Shown here: in pieces, positions 1 to 7,762 of the stretch
How positions within the stretch are numbered: position 1 is the first letter of the stretch
How the letters are laid out: each line of letters opens with the position of its first letter
Assembly (NCBI GenBank): GCA_025055835.1
Contig: JANWWR010000062.1
Location: 1 to 39,874, forward strand
From: Gemmatales bacterium
Lineage (GTDB): Bacteria; Planctomycetota; Planctomycetia; Gemmatales; HRBIN36
Length of the DNA: 39,874 bases
Direction of reading: 5' to 3'
Notes under the pieces: generated by a model
Told to the model about the DNA's origin: nothing
The model's database searches: none
Seen by the model: only the letters and a program-made list of their open reading frames with translations
Program-made: the position numbers and the translations under genes

Positions 1-199
1 AATTATCAGCATCGTGGGCTTTACGGAGTCTCGGCGACGTTTCGGAATTGCCATTTAATTGCCGACGGCTCGACTTCGACTGAGAGACGGGACGTTCACC
101 GCCACAGTAACATGAAAAGGTCGTTATCGGGCAGAAGAGGACATTTGACGGCCTCAACAAAATGCCGACTTAAACTGGGCGCGGGACGCGTGACGTGAA

Positions 200-273
<74 letters not shown>

Positions 274-611
274 AGGTAGGATTCTCCAGCGTATCCTAAG
301 CCGATTGATCCACTCCGTCAACTCCGGCAGAGAGGTCGCCGGGGACTTCCGGCCATGATTTCCTCGTCAGGCGGACTCGGCTCGAGGGGCGTTAACCCTG
401 GCCAAGATGGAGTTCACGTCTCCTGCCGAGGACTACCTCACCAAGCCGATTCGGGCAATATGGCCAAAGGAGGCCATGAAAGCTGGCTGAAGACCCGCTG
501 AGAGGCTTCTCTCGGCTTCGAACCTGTTGCCTCCAAGCAGCGGTCCCTATCACTATTTGAAGGGGCTTCCGCGAAAAGCGATTCGTGATTCCCAGGAAAG
601 GCCGCTCCGCA
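274..611. other. intergenic stretch without recognisable gene
   Basis: Apart from the tRNA promoter at 293-321, I find no ORF with plausible protein character, no strong hairpin and no repeat here. Bases 1-199, downstream of the tRNA, are likewise without a recognisable gene and look less GC-rich than the rest of the window. Confidence 0.5.
293..321 (-). promoter_or_regulatory. sigma70-like promoter of tRNA-Arg
   Basis: On the minus strand TTGACG (321-316) is followed after exactly 17 bases by TAGGAT (298-293). Transcription would begin near 286, about 13 bases before the mature tRNA 5' end. Spacing and position fit a tRNA promoter well. Confidence 0.65.
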
Positions 612-860
612 ATGTCCGACGAGCCGCGTAATCCGTTCTACGATCTGCTGGTGGCGGTCAGCGTCGTCTTTGTTGTCACCGTGCTGGCCTATGCCCTGGT
701 GCCGCCGCAGCATCAGCCGACGTGGTTTTTCCAGAACGGCTGGATCATCCTGCTCGTCGAGGTGGCTGCCGTGGTCGTGCTCGGCTTGCTGAGCATGGGC
801 CTGGACCGCTGGCGGACTCTACGCCAATCGCCCTCCGAGCGTCAGCCTCCGCCGTCGTAG
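612..860 (+). CDS. small two-helix membrane protein
   Basis: An 82-residue protein starting MSDEPRNPFY. I chose the internal ATG at 612 over the in-frame ATG at 585 because AGGAAAGG (593-600) lies upstream at a usable distance and because the SDEPRNPFY start resembles short conserved planctomycete membrane proteins, as far as I recall. Two hydrophobic helices are visible, about residues 10-30 (LLVAVSVVFVVTVLAYALV) and 41-62 (WIILLVEVAAVVVLGLLSMGL), ending in a short basic, proline-rich tail. It probably sits in the inner membrane with both ends on the same side. The function is unknown. It is not tightly linked to a neighbour. Confidence 0.7.
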   Translation: MSDEPRNPFYDLLVAVSVVFVVTVLAYALVPPQHQPTWFFQNGWIILLVEVAAVVVLGLLSMGLDRWRTLRQSPSERQPPPS

Positions 861-940
861 GTCGCCTCGGTTTTTCATTTCTCTCCTGCCAGCTTGACTT
901 TCAACCACGCAAAAACCTCGGGAAAAACAGGGACTTTTGT

Positions 941-969
941 TTGCATCGGCGGCGGACGTGACCTAGGTT
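941..969 (+). promoter_or_regulatory. sigma70-like promoter of the 49-aa ORF
   Basis: TTGCAT (941-946) and TAGGTT (964-969) are separated by exactly 17 bases. The predicted start near 976 gives a leader of about 52 nt, which contains a small hairpin TGGCG/CGCCA (985-1000 area). It supports a separate transcription unit for the small ORF at 1028. Confidence 0.45.
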
Positions 970-1027
970 TGTGGTGAACCCCTCTGGCGGCAACACGCCA
1001 AACCCCTTGAAACAAGCAGGTGTGCCG

Positions 1028-1177
1028 ATGCTCAACCCGGAGTTGGTGCCGGTGTTGGCCGTGGTCTCGATCCACTGCATCTACCGGCTCTATCAGTACG
1101 CCCTCCAGCGCCGTCGCCGCATCCTGCGGGAGCGGGTCGCCTACATGCTCTGGATGGCTGCCCAGAAGTGTCACTAA
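1028..1177 (+). CDS. hypothetical 49-aa protein, possible membrane-associated
   Basis: A 49-residue ORF beginning MLNPELVPVLAVVSIHCIYR. It has one short hydrophobic N-terminal stretch (residues 5-18) followed by an amphipathic, strongly basic part with RRRR and RER motifs. An in-frame ATG/GTG further up (971, 1022) is possible, but the promoter at 941-969 would place those at or next to the transcription start. Its stop codon lies in the loop of a perfect 8-bp inverted repeat (1167-1186). I do not recognise the family. The promoter and hairpin make it more than a chance ORF, but it could also be a non-coding transcript. Confidence 0.4.
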   Translation: MLNPELVPVLAVVSIHCIYRLYQYALQRRRRILRERVAYMLWMAAQKCH

Positions 1178-1186
1178 GGTGACACT
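1167..1186 (+). repeat. perfect 8-bp inverted repeat over a stop codon
   Basis: AGTGTCAC-TAAG-GTGACACT: 8-bp perfect arms around a 4-base loop that contains the TAA stop of the 49-aa ORF. There is no T-run after it, so it is not a standard rho-independent terminator. It may act as a 3' stabilising hairpin or be a remnant of a dispersed palindrome. Confidence 0.6.
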
Positions 1187-1224
1187 GACCGCGCCGGCGT
1201 TTATGCGGAAAGCAGGCCCGGCGT

Positions 1225-1253
1225 TTGACCCCCGTCGCCCGGTGAGCTAATTT
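1225..1253 (+). promoter_or_regulatory. sigma70-like promoter of the candidate RNA
   Basis: TTGACC (1225-1230), spacer of exactly 17 bases, TAATTT (1248-1253). The expected start is A1259/G1260. There is no plausible ORF downstream before the terminator at 1425-1472, so this promoter appears to drive a non-coding transcript. Confidence 0.55.
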
Positions 1254-1259
1254 TGCAAA

Positions 1260-1472
1260 GAGGTGCCGGTTCCCCTCGCTGGTGCACTGCCCGCCCAATT
1301 GATGCAGGCTCCCCGAACGAGCCGGACTTCCCCCGTGGGAATTCATCCTTCCCGAGCGACGTTCTCGGGCGTCGTCGGGCCAACGATTCGCCGAGGAGGC
1401 GAAGGCTTGGCATCCTCCACCGAGACAGGGGTCCCTTGCACGCCTCGTGCGTCGCGGGGGCCTCTGTTTTTT
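1260..1472 (+). ncRNA. candidate free-standing structured RNA of about 210 nt
   Basis: Between a promoter (1225-1253) and a terminator (1425-1472) lie successive local hairpins: 1307-1323 (GGCTC/GAGCC), 1325-1344 (TTCCC-CCGT-GGGAA plus an outer GA/TC), 1351-1369 (CCCGAG/CTCGGG) and 1379-1411 (GCCAA, 3x3 internal loop, TTCGCC-GAGGA-GGCGAA, TTGGC). The first bases AGAGG (1259-1263) can also pair with CCTCT (1461-1465) just before the T-run, closing the molecule. No ORF is convincing. I cannot match it to RNase P, tmRNA, SRP or 6S RNA from sequence motifs. Its T-run overlaps the stop codon of the convergent alpha-2-macroglobulin gene. The alternative is a chance of dense GC-rich pairing beside a terminator. 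Confidence 0.5.
1425..1472 (+). terminator. rho-independent terminator (plus strand)
   Basis: CAGGGGTCCC (1426-1435) pairs with GGGGCCTCTG (1457-1466) over 10 pairs, two of them G-U. An inner hairpin GCACG-CCT-CGTGC (1438-1450) lies in the loop, and TTTTTT (1467-1472) follows directly. The T-run is on the plus strand only, so it serves the 1260 transcript and not the convergent gene. Confidence 0.7.
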
Positions 1473-4400
1473 AGCGATCCACGATGCGGATCTTCATCTC
1501 GTCGGAGTTGCCCTTGAGTTCCGGGGCGTACATGGCTGAGCCGCGGGCCGGCAGGGCGCTGAAGCTGCCCGGAATCTCCGCCCGCAGCCGATAGCTGACA
1601 CTGTGTTTGCCCCGTGCCAGCCAGCGGACGAAGAAGCAGACTCGCTCATCACGGAACTCGACATAGGCCCCCATCTCGTTGCCGGTGTATCCGCTGCGGA
1701 CCTCGACCGGCTCGAACCCCGCTGCCTTCATGTCTTCAAAGACCAGGTACTCGTAGTCGTTCTTGGAGTCGATCTCCAGTTCCACCTCGACGAGATCGCC
1801 GCTGACGACCTGGGACAGGTTCGGCAACTCGGTTCGCTGGTATTTCTCCACCTTCTGATCGACGGCCTGGCCCCGGGCACCCTGGACCTTGACGGTTTTG
1901 TCCACCGGCGTGAGCTTGTAGAACTTCCGGTTGACCTTCACCTCCAGACCGGCCCGGGTGATGAAATCCTCGAGCGTGAAGTTGGTCAGATAGGCGTTGA
2001 AATAGAGCGGTCCGTCGCCCTTCTTCCGCAGCTCCAGGACGTGTTCGCCGTCGCTGACGGCATCACCCTCGAGAACCAGGGTGCCGTCGAAGGTGAACAG
2101 ATTGTCCGCGGTGATGGTCGTCTCCTTGAGTTTCTTGCCGTCGAGCCAGACTTCGACCGTCAAGTCGGGCCGATCCTCGCCGCTGGCCTGGAGGTATTCC
2201 GCCAGGGCCTCGATGGCGTAGGCCGTGTCACGGGTCGAGTTCCAGTAGGTGGCGTGCTTGCGGTTGTTGAGCAGATACTTGACCAGACGGCCAGGCCGTT
2301 CGTCCTTCGGATTCACCCGGGAGAGCAACTTCAGGTAAAAGGCGTTGGCCTCGGTTTCGCTGCCGTGCCAGTACCACCACGGATTGTCCGCGGGGAGACG
2401 CAGATAAGCCGTCTGATTCTCGTCATCGAGGACAAGGAACTGCTCGATGTTCTGAAGGATCATGGCCAGCTTTTCCTGCTGGCGTTGCTGATGCAATGCT
2501 AGCCCGTAGAGGGCCTTGGCGTACACCGGCAGTTTGGTCCGGTCGCGGTAGAGGAACTCGAGCATGTCGGCGTCGGCGACGTCGGATTCGACCAGGACCA
2601 TGTACACCAGGGCGTCCACGGCGTCGGCATGTTCCTTCCAGGGATTCACCTTGGCGGGGGCGTTCTTGAGTTTCTGGACCTGTTCGGCCTGGTAGGTTCG
2701 CAGCCAGGCGATTCCCTGTTCCAACATGCCGGGGGGCAGTTCAACGCCGTTCTGCCGGGCGATGTGCAGGCCATGAACGACGACGGCCGTGGTGTGCGGG
2801 AAGGAGCGTTCGCCGAAGCCCGAGAACCAGCCCCAGCCGCCGTCGGAGCATTGCATCCCGGCCAGATCGCGGAGGCCGACCTTGACCATGTTCTCGACCT
2901 CGGCCTCGTCAAAGACGGGATTTCGGTCGAAGCGCTTCCAGCCCTCGGCCCGTTTCTGCGGGTCGCCGATCTCCTGGGCGTTGAGATTAGCCCGCTTGTC
3001 GCGGATGACCTTGAGGTCGAGCTTCATCCGCTTGAGGATGTTCTGCGTGATGACCGTGGGGAGGAAGCGGTTGAGCGTCTGTTCCGTGCAGCCGTAGGGA
3101 TAGTCCACCAGGTAGGGCAGGGCGTCCACCATCGCCCCGGCGAGGGTCGGCGACCAGCGGACTTCGAGCCGCGTTTCGTTGATGCGGCGTTCCTTGGGAA
3201 CGCGGAACGTGACCTTGCCCGAGTGGAACTCCGGCCGGATGACCCCGCTGAAGGAGTCCATCTTGAGCATGCCGTGAACGAAGACGGGGAAGCTCATCTC
3301 GACGGCGTCGGACTCCTCATCGGTGAGGGCCTTCATGCGGACGACGGCTTTGCCCTCGCGGAGCACCTTGACGGTCCAATCGACCCGCTGCTCACCGCCG
3401 GCGGCGATCTCGACCTGGCGGTCGGCGTCGCCGACGAGTTGCAGCGTGCCGCCGTCAAGTTCGATCTTCACGGCCACGGACTTCGGATTCTTCAGGTAGT
3501 TGTGGACGTTGGCGGACAGCACCACCTCGTCCTTTTCCACGAAGAAGCGCGGGGCCTGAAGGCGGACGATCAGGTTTTTGCGGGTAACGACCTCAGTTTC
3601 GCCCTCCCCGACCTGGGTTCCCTGGCCCATCGCCCAGCACTTCACTTTCCAACCGGTGAGGTTTTCGGGCATCTTGAGGCTGACCTCGGCCTCGCCGTTG
3701 GCGTTGGTTTCCAGGGCGGCGACCCAAAGGGCAGTGTCGGCAAACTGGCTGCGAACGGTCGGTTGCACGAGAGACCCCGCTTCAGGACCGGCTTGTTGTT
3801 TACCCTCGCCCAGAAAAGCAGCCTGACCTTCCGCCTTGCGAAGTTCCATGCCATTGGCCAACGGCGCGGCGGGAGCAGCCTCGGGAGCAGCAGCAGCCCG
3901 ATCCCGGGCGAAATTGCCAGGACCACCGCCCAGTCCACCGCCGAAACCGCCGCCCTTGTCGGCAAAAAGCATGACTTCCCGGCGTGCCCCGGGTTTGCCG
4001 GTGATGGCGTCGCTTTCAGCCAGTTCCTCGACGATGCTTTCGCCGAAGATGCCGAGCGTCTGCATCGGGATCTCGTGCTGCCGCAGCAATTGCCAGAAAT
4101 GCTGGATGTTGCTCGCCGTGGCCGGCTGATGATGCCGACGCCACTGCCAGAAGAACGCCTTGATCTCCGGCACGTTCGAGCCGCCGCTGATGTACTCCAC
4201 GCTGCGGTCGTAGATGGTCAGCACCGTGGAACCGACGAACGGTTCGCCAAAGAAGTCGGTGAGCTTGACTTTCACTTTGGCTTCCTGGCCGGGCAGGAAC
4301 TCCTTGGCGGAGGGTTCCACGGTCACGTTCAGGACACGCTTTTGAGGCGGGACGACGATCTCGCGGACCTCCTCGAAGATTCGGCCGTCGGACACGGTCA

Positions 4401-7400
4401 ACGCCTCGACGAAGAAATTGGGCATGTCCCGCTGGACCACGCCGATTTCTTCAACGGTACTTTTGCCGTTGAGGCGGATGATCTTCGGCGGCAGGTAGAT
4501 GCCGTTGGTCGGTCGGACGAACAAGGCCACGGTGCCGTTGTCCCGGTTCGTGTTGATGAGCAGCCGCACCGTGTCGCCGGGAGCATATTCCTGCTTGTCG
4601 GGAATCAATTCGATGTCATTGAAGCGGAACGCCCGGCCATCGAACCCCTGGCCGCGGACGACGAACAGGTAGCCGCCCTCGATGCTGTTCCCCTTGGCGT
4701 CGGTGACGACGTAGGAGAGGCGGAATTGCCCCGCCTGGGAGGCGGCGATCTGCTGGGTGGCTCGACCTTCGACGTCGGTATCGAGTTCCCAGGTGTTGAC
4801 CGGCGTTTCCGTGGGCTTGCGGCCCTGATCGTAGCGGATGGCGTAGAGCGTCAGCTTGCCCTTGCCCTGGACCGGCTTGCCGTCCGGCGTGCGGGCTGCG
4901 ACGTCGGCCCGGATCGTGTCGCCGATCCGGTAGTGGCCGCGGTTCACCCAAACATGGACCTTGAACGGTTTGCGGGCGGCGATCACTTCGCCGGTGCCGA
5001 CGATGGTGCGGCGGGATTGGTCGGTGACTTCCGCGGTGATCTGATACTTGTGATCCGTGTCGCCGTGCAGTTCCTTGGCCAGCGACGTGTCGATGACCAC
5101 CTTCACCGTGCCATCGGGGCCGATGTCGACCTCGTTTTCCATGACCACTTCCGGCGGGTCGGCGGGCAGGCCCCACCACCACGGCAGCGGCTTGAAGCAG
5201 CCCCACTGGGCGAAACCGGGATACCAGCCGTAGTCCGGGGAGAACCACCAGTAGCCGGGACCGTACAGCCAGTCCCAGGGCATCGGGGCGAACCAACGGG
5301 TCGAGTGGTTAGTCCGCAGCACCTTGTACTTGACCCGGGCATTGACGACCGGCGAACCGAAGTAGTAGCGGGCCTGAATCGTCGCCTCGATGGCGTCGCC
5401 GAGCTTGATCGGCTCCTTCGGGGCCTCGATTTTGACCTCGAATTCAGGCTTCTTGTACTCCTCGACACGAAAATTGCCGCCGCCGAGTTCCGGGATGACC
5501 AGGCTGTAGACGCCGAGCGGGGCGTCCTTGGGCAGTTCGTACTCGCCGGCCAGGCCGCCGTACTTGTCCGCCGTCAACGGCTTGCTGAAAACGTCCTTGC
5601 CCATCGGATCCTTGATGACGACGTTGTAGGTTTGCCCGGCGAAGGGCGAGGCGTCTTTCTGGTCGTACCTGGCGTGAGCGACCCAGAGCTTGAAGCGGAC
5701 CGGCTGCATGGGCCGATACACCGGCCGATCCGTGATCGTGAAGACCTTGGTCGCCTGATACTCCGGATCATATATCCGGGTGGACCAGAAGTGATTGAAG
5801 CCGAGATAGGCCAGTCGGCCGTCGGCGGTGCGGACAAGGGCGATGATATGCCAGCCTAGTTCCGCTGGAAATTGATTGCCGTTGAGGAATGCGATGCCGT
5901 CGGCGTCGGTGGCGGCATTCACCTGCTGGGTCAGGACGCGGAAGTTGTTGGTCCGCCCGATCTGCTCTTGCCGCCAGCCGAAAAAGTTGACGTTGACACC
6001 GGACAACGGCTGCCCCGTGACGGCGTCCGTGACAAAATAGAGGAGCCGATTTTCAAGGGTTTTCCGAACGATCAGCGTGTCGTTGAGCCAGAGGATGATC
6101 CGCGTCGTGTTGCCGTTGTTCATCGTGCCGGTGAGCAGATAGGCCCCGGACTTGTCGAGCGGCGTGGTGATGGTGATGACGGAGTCCACGTGCTCAGGAC
6201 GCGGCTTGAGGTCCTGGGACCAGGCGGCGACGCGCTTCGTGATGTACTTCGACTGCCGCTCCTCCATCAAGCGCCAGCCGATGTTCTCGACGTGGATGCG
6301 ATTCCAGTCGAGTTGCCGGGGACTGCTGCGGAGATAGGCCATAATGTCGTCGAGGAACTGGCTGACGTTGATTTCCCAGGCCTCGAATTCGACGCGGGTG
6401 GCATTGCGGAAGCGGAGATCCACGGTGGCTTTCTTTCCCGCAGCCAAGGACGAAACGCCCTCGAAACGGCCCCAGTTGCCGACGATCTGATCGAGCAGTT
6501 TCTGCCGCTGGTCGTTGGAGCCGGGACCATATTCGCGGATGGCCGTGCGGACGGCCTCGGCGGCTTTGACGTACTGGCGGCGATCGAGGTAGATGCGGCT
6601 GAGGGCATCCCGGGCGGCTTCACCCTCCGAAGAGCGGCCGGCCTCGGCGATCTTGCGGTAGAGCTTGATGTAGTTGAATTCGTCGGGCAGGGGGAATCGC
6701 TTGATGCCGTTGGCCAGCCGGGCGATGGTTTCGTCGTCGGTCAGGGTGTGCAGGGCGTAGGTGCCCGATTCGTCCTTGCGGGTGTCGTCGGCAATGGGCA
6801 TAGCGAACCCGGCCAGAGTCTGGACGCCGAACTCGCTCGCCAGGAAGTCGGCGAAGACGAGATCGGCCCGGAGGGCCACGTTCTTGTCGGTCTCGGCGGC
6901 CTTGCGGAGCAGCCAGCGCCAGCGCTGGCCGTCGCTTTTAGCGGCTTCCCACGACTCGGGCACGGTGTAGAAGATCGGTTTGCCCTCGGCGTCCACCGGC
7001 GCGCCCTTGTCCTGCGAGACGCCCCAACCACGCCGCCAACGGAAGCCCTGGGCCTCGCCATAATCCGGCAACTCCTTCAGATCAGTGAGATACTGGAGCC
7101 GCCAGGAATCGGGACCAAACGTGCCTGCCTTGAGGAACTCGGCGAACTGGAAATAGAACGCGGCGACATCGCTTTTAGCGGGATCGGCATCGGCCAGCGG
7201 CATCGCCTGATGCATCAGTTGCAGGGCGCGAACCCGGTCCCGTTCAAAGCTGCTGACGTATTTGCCCTGTCCGCGGCGATGGCCGCGATGGAACTTTCCC
7301 GCCACGATGAAACCGAAGTGATTGATCTGATGGTACTGCTGGGCGGCGGTCCGCAGGAGTCGCCAGTTCTTGGCATGGGCGGCGATGGTGCTTTCGAGGA

Positions 7401-7662
7401 ATTCGTCGATTTCGTCTTCCCGGCCCAGGTTGATCAGACATCCGATGCCGGAGCTGAGGTCGTTGCCGACCTCCTTCGGATCGGAGTTCGGATTCAACGC
7501 CAGCTTGCGGAAGTCCTCGTAGGCGTCCTTCCAATTGCCGTTGTTCATGGCCAGTTGGGCGCGATGTCGCACCACGTTCTCCGGTGGATTGTTAGCGTAG
7601 GCCCAGATTCCGCAAACCACGGTCAGGACCATCCCCAAAACGGCTATTCTTCGAGATGTCAT
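1471..7662 (-). CDS. secreted alpha-2-macroglobulin family protein with thioester motif
   Basis: A 2063-residue protein with a Sec signal peptide (residues 1-23), an alpha-helical repeat-like region to about 390, then macroglobulin beta domains, a Gly/Ala-rich stretch (about 1229-1290) ahead of the core, and the thioester site YPYGCTEQT with Cys1525 and Gln1528. The terpenoid-cyclase-like helical domain (with DGGWGWF) and a receptor-binding-like beta domain follow. Family members trap proteases: cleavage of a bait segment exposes the thioester, which binds the attacker. Bacterial forms sit in the periplasm or envelope. No lipobox is seen and no pbpC neighbour, so it is not the classic YfhM/PbpC pair. 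Residues about 784-838 form an unusual Trp/Tyr-rich insert. The ATG at 7662 is preceded by GAGG at a long spacing. Confidence 0.93.
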   Translation of the reverse strand: MTSRRIAVLGMVLTVVCGIWAYANNPPENVVRHRAQLAMNNGNWKDAYEDFRKLALNPNSDPKEVGNDLSSGIGCLINLGREDEIDEFLESTIAAHAKNWRLLRTAAQQYHQINHFGFIVAGKFHRGHRRGQGKYVSSFERDRVRALQLMHQAMPLADADPAKSDVAAFYFQFAEFLKAGTFGPDSWRLQYLTDLKELPDYGEAQGFRWRRGWGVSQDKGAPVDAEGKPIFYTVPESWEAAKSDGQRWRWLLRKAAETDKNVALRADLVFADFLASEFGVQTLAGFAMPIADDTRKDESGTYALHTLTDDETIARLANGIKRFPLPDEFNYIKLYRKIAEAGRSSEGEAARDALSRIYLDRRQYVKAAEAVRTAIREYGPGSNDQRQKLLDQIVGNWGRFEGVSSLAAGKKATVDLRFRNATRVEFEAWEINVSQFLDDIMAYLRSSPRQLDWNRIHVENIGWRLMEERQSKYITKRVAAWSQDLKPRPEHVDSVITITTPLDKSGAYLLTGTMNNGNTTRIILWLNDTLIVRKTLENRLLYFVTDAVTGQPLSGVNVNFFGWRQEQIGRTNNFRVLTQQVNAATDADGIAFLNGNQFPAELGWHIIALVRTADGRLAYLGFNHFWSTRIYDPEYQATKVFTITDRPVYRPMQPVRFKLWVAHARYDQKDASPFAGQTYNVVIKDPMGKDVFSKPLTADKYGGLAGEYELPKDAPLGVYSLVIPELGGGNFRVEEYKKPEFEVKIEAPKEPIKLGDAIEATIQARYYFGSPVVNARVKYKVLRTNHSTRWFAPMPWDWLYGPGYWWFSPDYGWYPGFAQWGCFKPLPWWWGLPADPPEVVMENEVDIGPDGTVKVVIDTSLAKELHGDTDHKYQITAEVTDQSRRTIVGTGEVIAARKPFKVHVWVNRGHYRIGDTIRADVAARTPDGKPVQGKGKLTLYAIRYDQGRKPTETPVNTWELDTDVEGRATQQIAASQAGQFRLSYVVTDAKGNSIEGGYLFVVRGQGFDGRAFRFNDIELIPDKQEYAPGDTVRLLINTNRDNGTVALFVRPTNGIYLPPKIIRLNGKSTVEEIGVVQRDMPNFFVEALTVSDGRIFEEVREIVVPPQKRVLNVTVEPSAKEFLPGQEAKVKVKLTDFFGEPFVGSTVLTIYDRSVEYISGGSNVPEIKAFFWQWRRHHQPATASNIQHFWQLLRQHEIPMQTLGIFGESIVEELAESDAITGKPGARREVMLFADKGGGFGGGLGGGPGNFARDRAAAAPEAAPAAPLANGMELRKAEGQAAFLGEGKQQAGPEAGSLVQPTVRSQFADTALWVAALETNANGEAEVSLKMPENLTGWKVKCWAMGQGTQVGEGETEVVTRKNLIVRLQAPRFFVEKDEVVLSANVHNYLKNPKSVAVKIELDGGTLQLVGDADRQVEIAAGGEQRVDWTVKVLREGKAVVRMKALTDEESDAVEMSFPVFVHGMLKMDSFSGVIRPEFHSGKVTFRVPKERRINETRLEVRWSPTLAGAMVDALPYLVDYPYGCTEQTLNRFLPTVITQNILKRMKLDLKVIRDKRANLNAQEIGDPQKRAEGWKRFDRNPVFDEAEVENMVKVGLRDLAGMQCSDGGWGWFSGFGERSFPHTTAVVVHGLHIARQNGVELPPGMLEQGIAWLRTYQAEQVQKLKNAPAKVNPWKEHADAVDALVYMVLVESDVADADMLEFLYRDRTKLPVYAKALYGLALHQQRQQEKLAMILQNIEQFLVLDDENQTAYLRLPADNPWWYWHGSETEANAFYLKLLSRVNPKDERPGRLVKYLLNNRKHATYWNSTRDTAYAIEALAEYLQASGEDRPDLTVEVWLDGKKLKETTITADNLFTFDGTLVLEGDAVSDGEHVLELRKKGDGPLYFNAYLTNFTLEDFITRAGLEVKVNRKFYKLTPVDKTVKVQGARGQAVDQKVEKYQRTELPNLSQVVSGDLVEVELEIDSKNDYEYLVFEDMKAAGFEPVEVRSGYTGNEMGAYVEFRDERVCFFVRWLARGKHSVSYRLRAEIPGSFSALPARGSAMYAPELKGNSDEMKIRIVDR

Positions 7663-7701
7663 GGCCGAGATTACCTCGCAAGACGGGTTCGTAATGCCCT
7701 C

Positions 7702-7710
7702 ATTGTATCA
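7702..7710 (-). promoter_or_regulatory. extended -10 promoter of the alpha-2-macroglobulin gene
   Basis: On the minus strand TGA-TACAAT (7710-7702) matches an extended -10 element (TGn then TACAAT). No good -35 is visible. The start would be near 7695, giving a leader of about 33 nt. It lies in the 100-bp divergent gap with the endonuclease III gene. Confidence 0.35.
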
Positions 7711-7762
7711 AGACGACTCTGGCTTCCCGGAGGATTGTCGGAGGAGCATTTCATCCGCTACC

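Noticed and set aside
1260..1472. Assignment of the candidate RNA to 6S RNA or RNase P
   Set aside because: Length fits 6S, but the fold is a row of separate hairpins instead of one rod with a central bubble. The reverse strand has a GGGGGAAGTCCGG stretch resembling RNase P, but the other conserved parts are missing.
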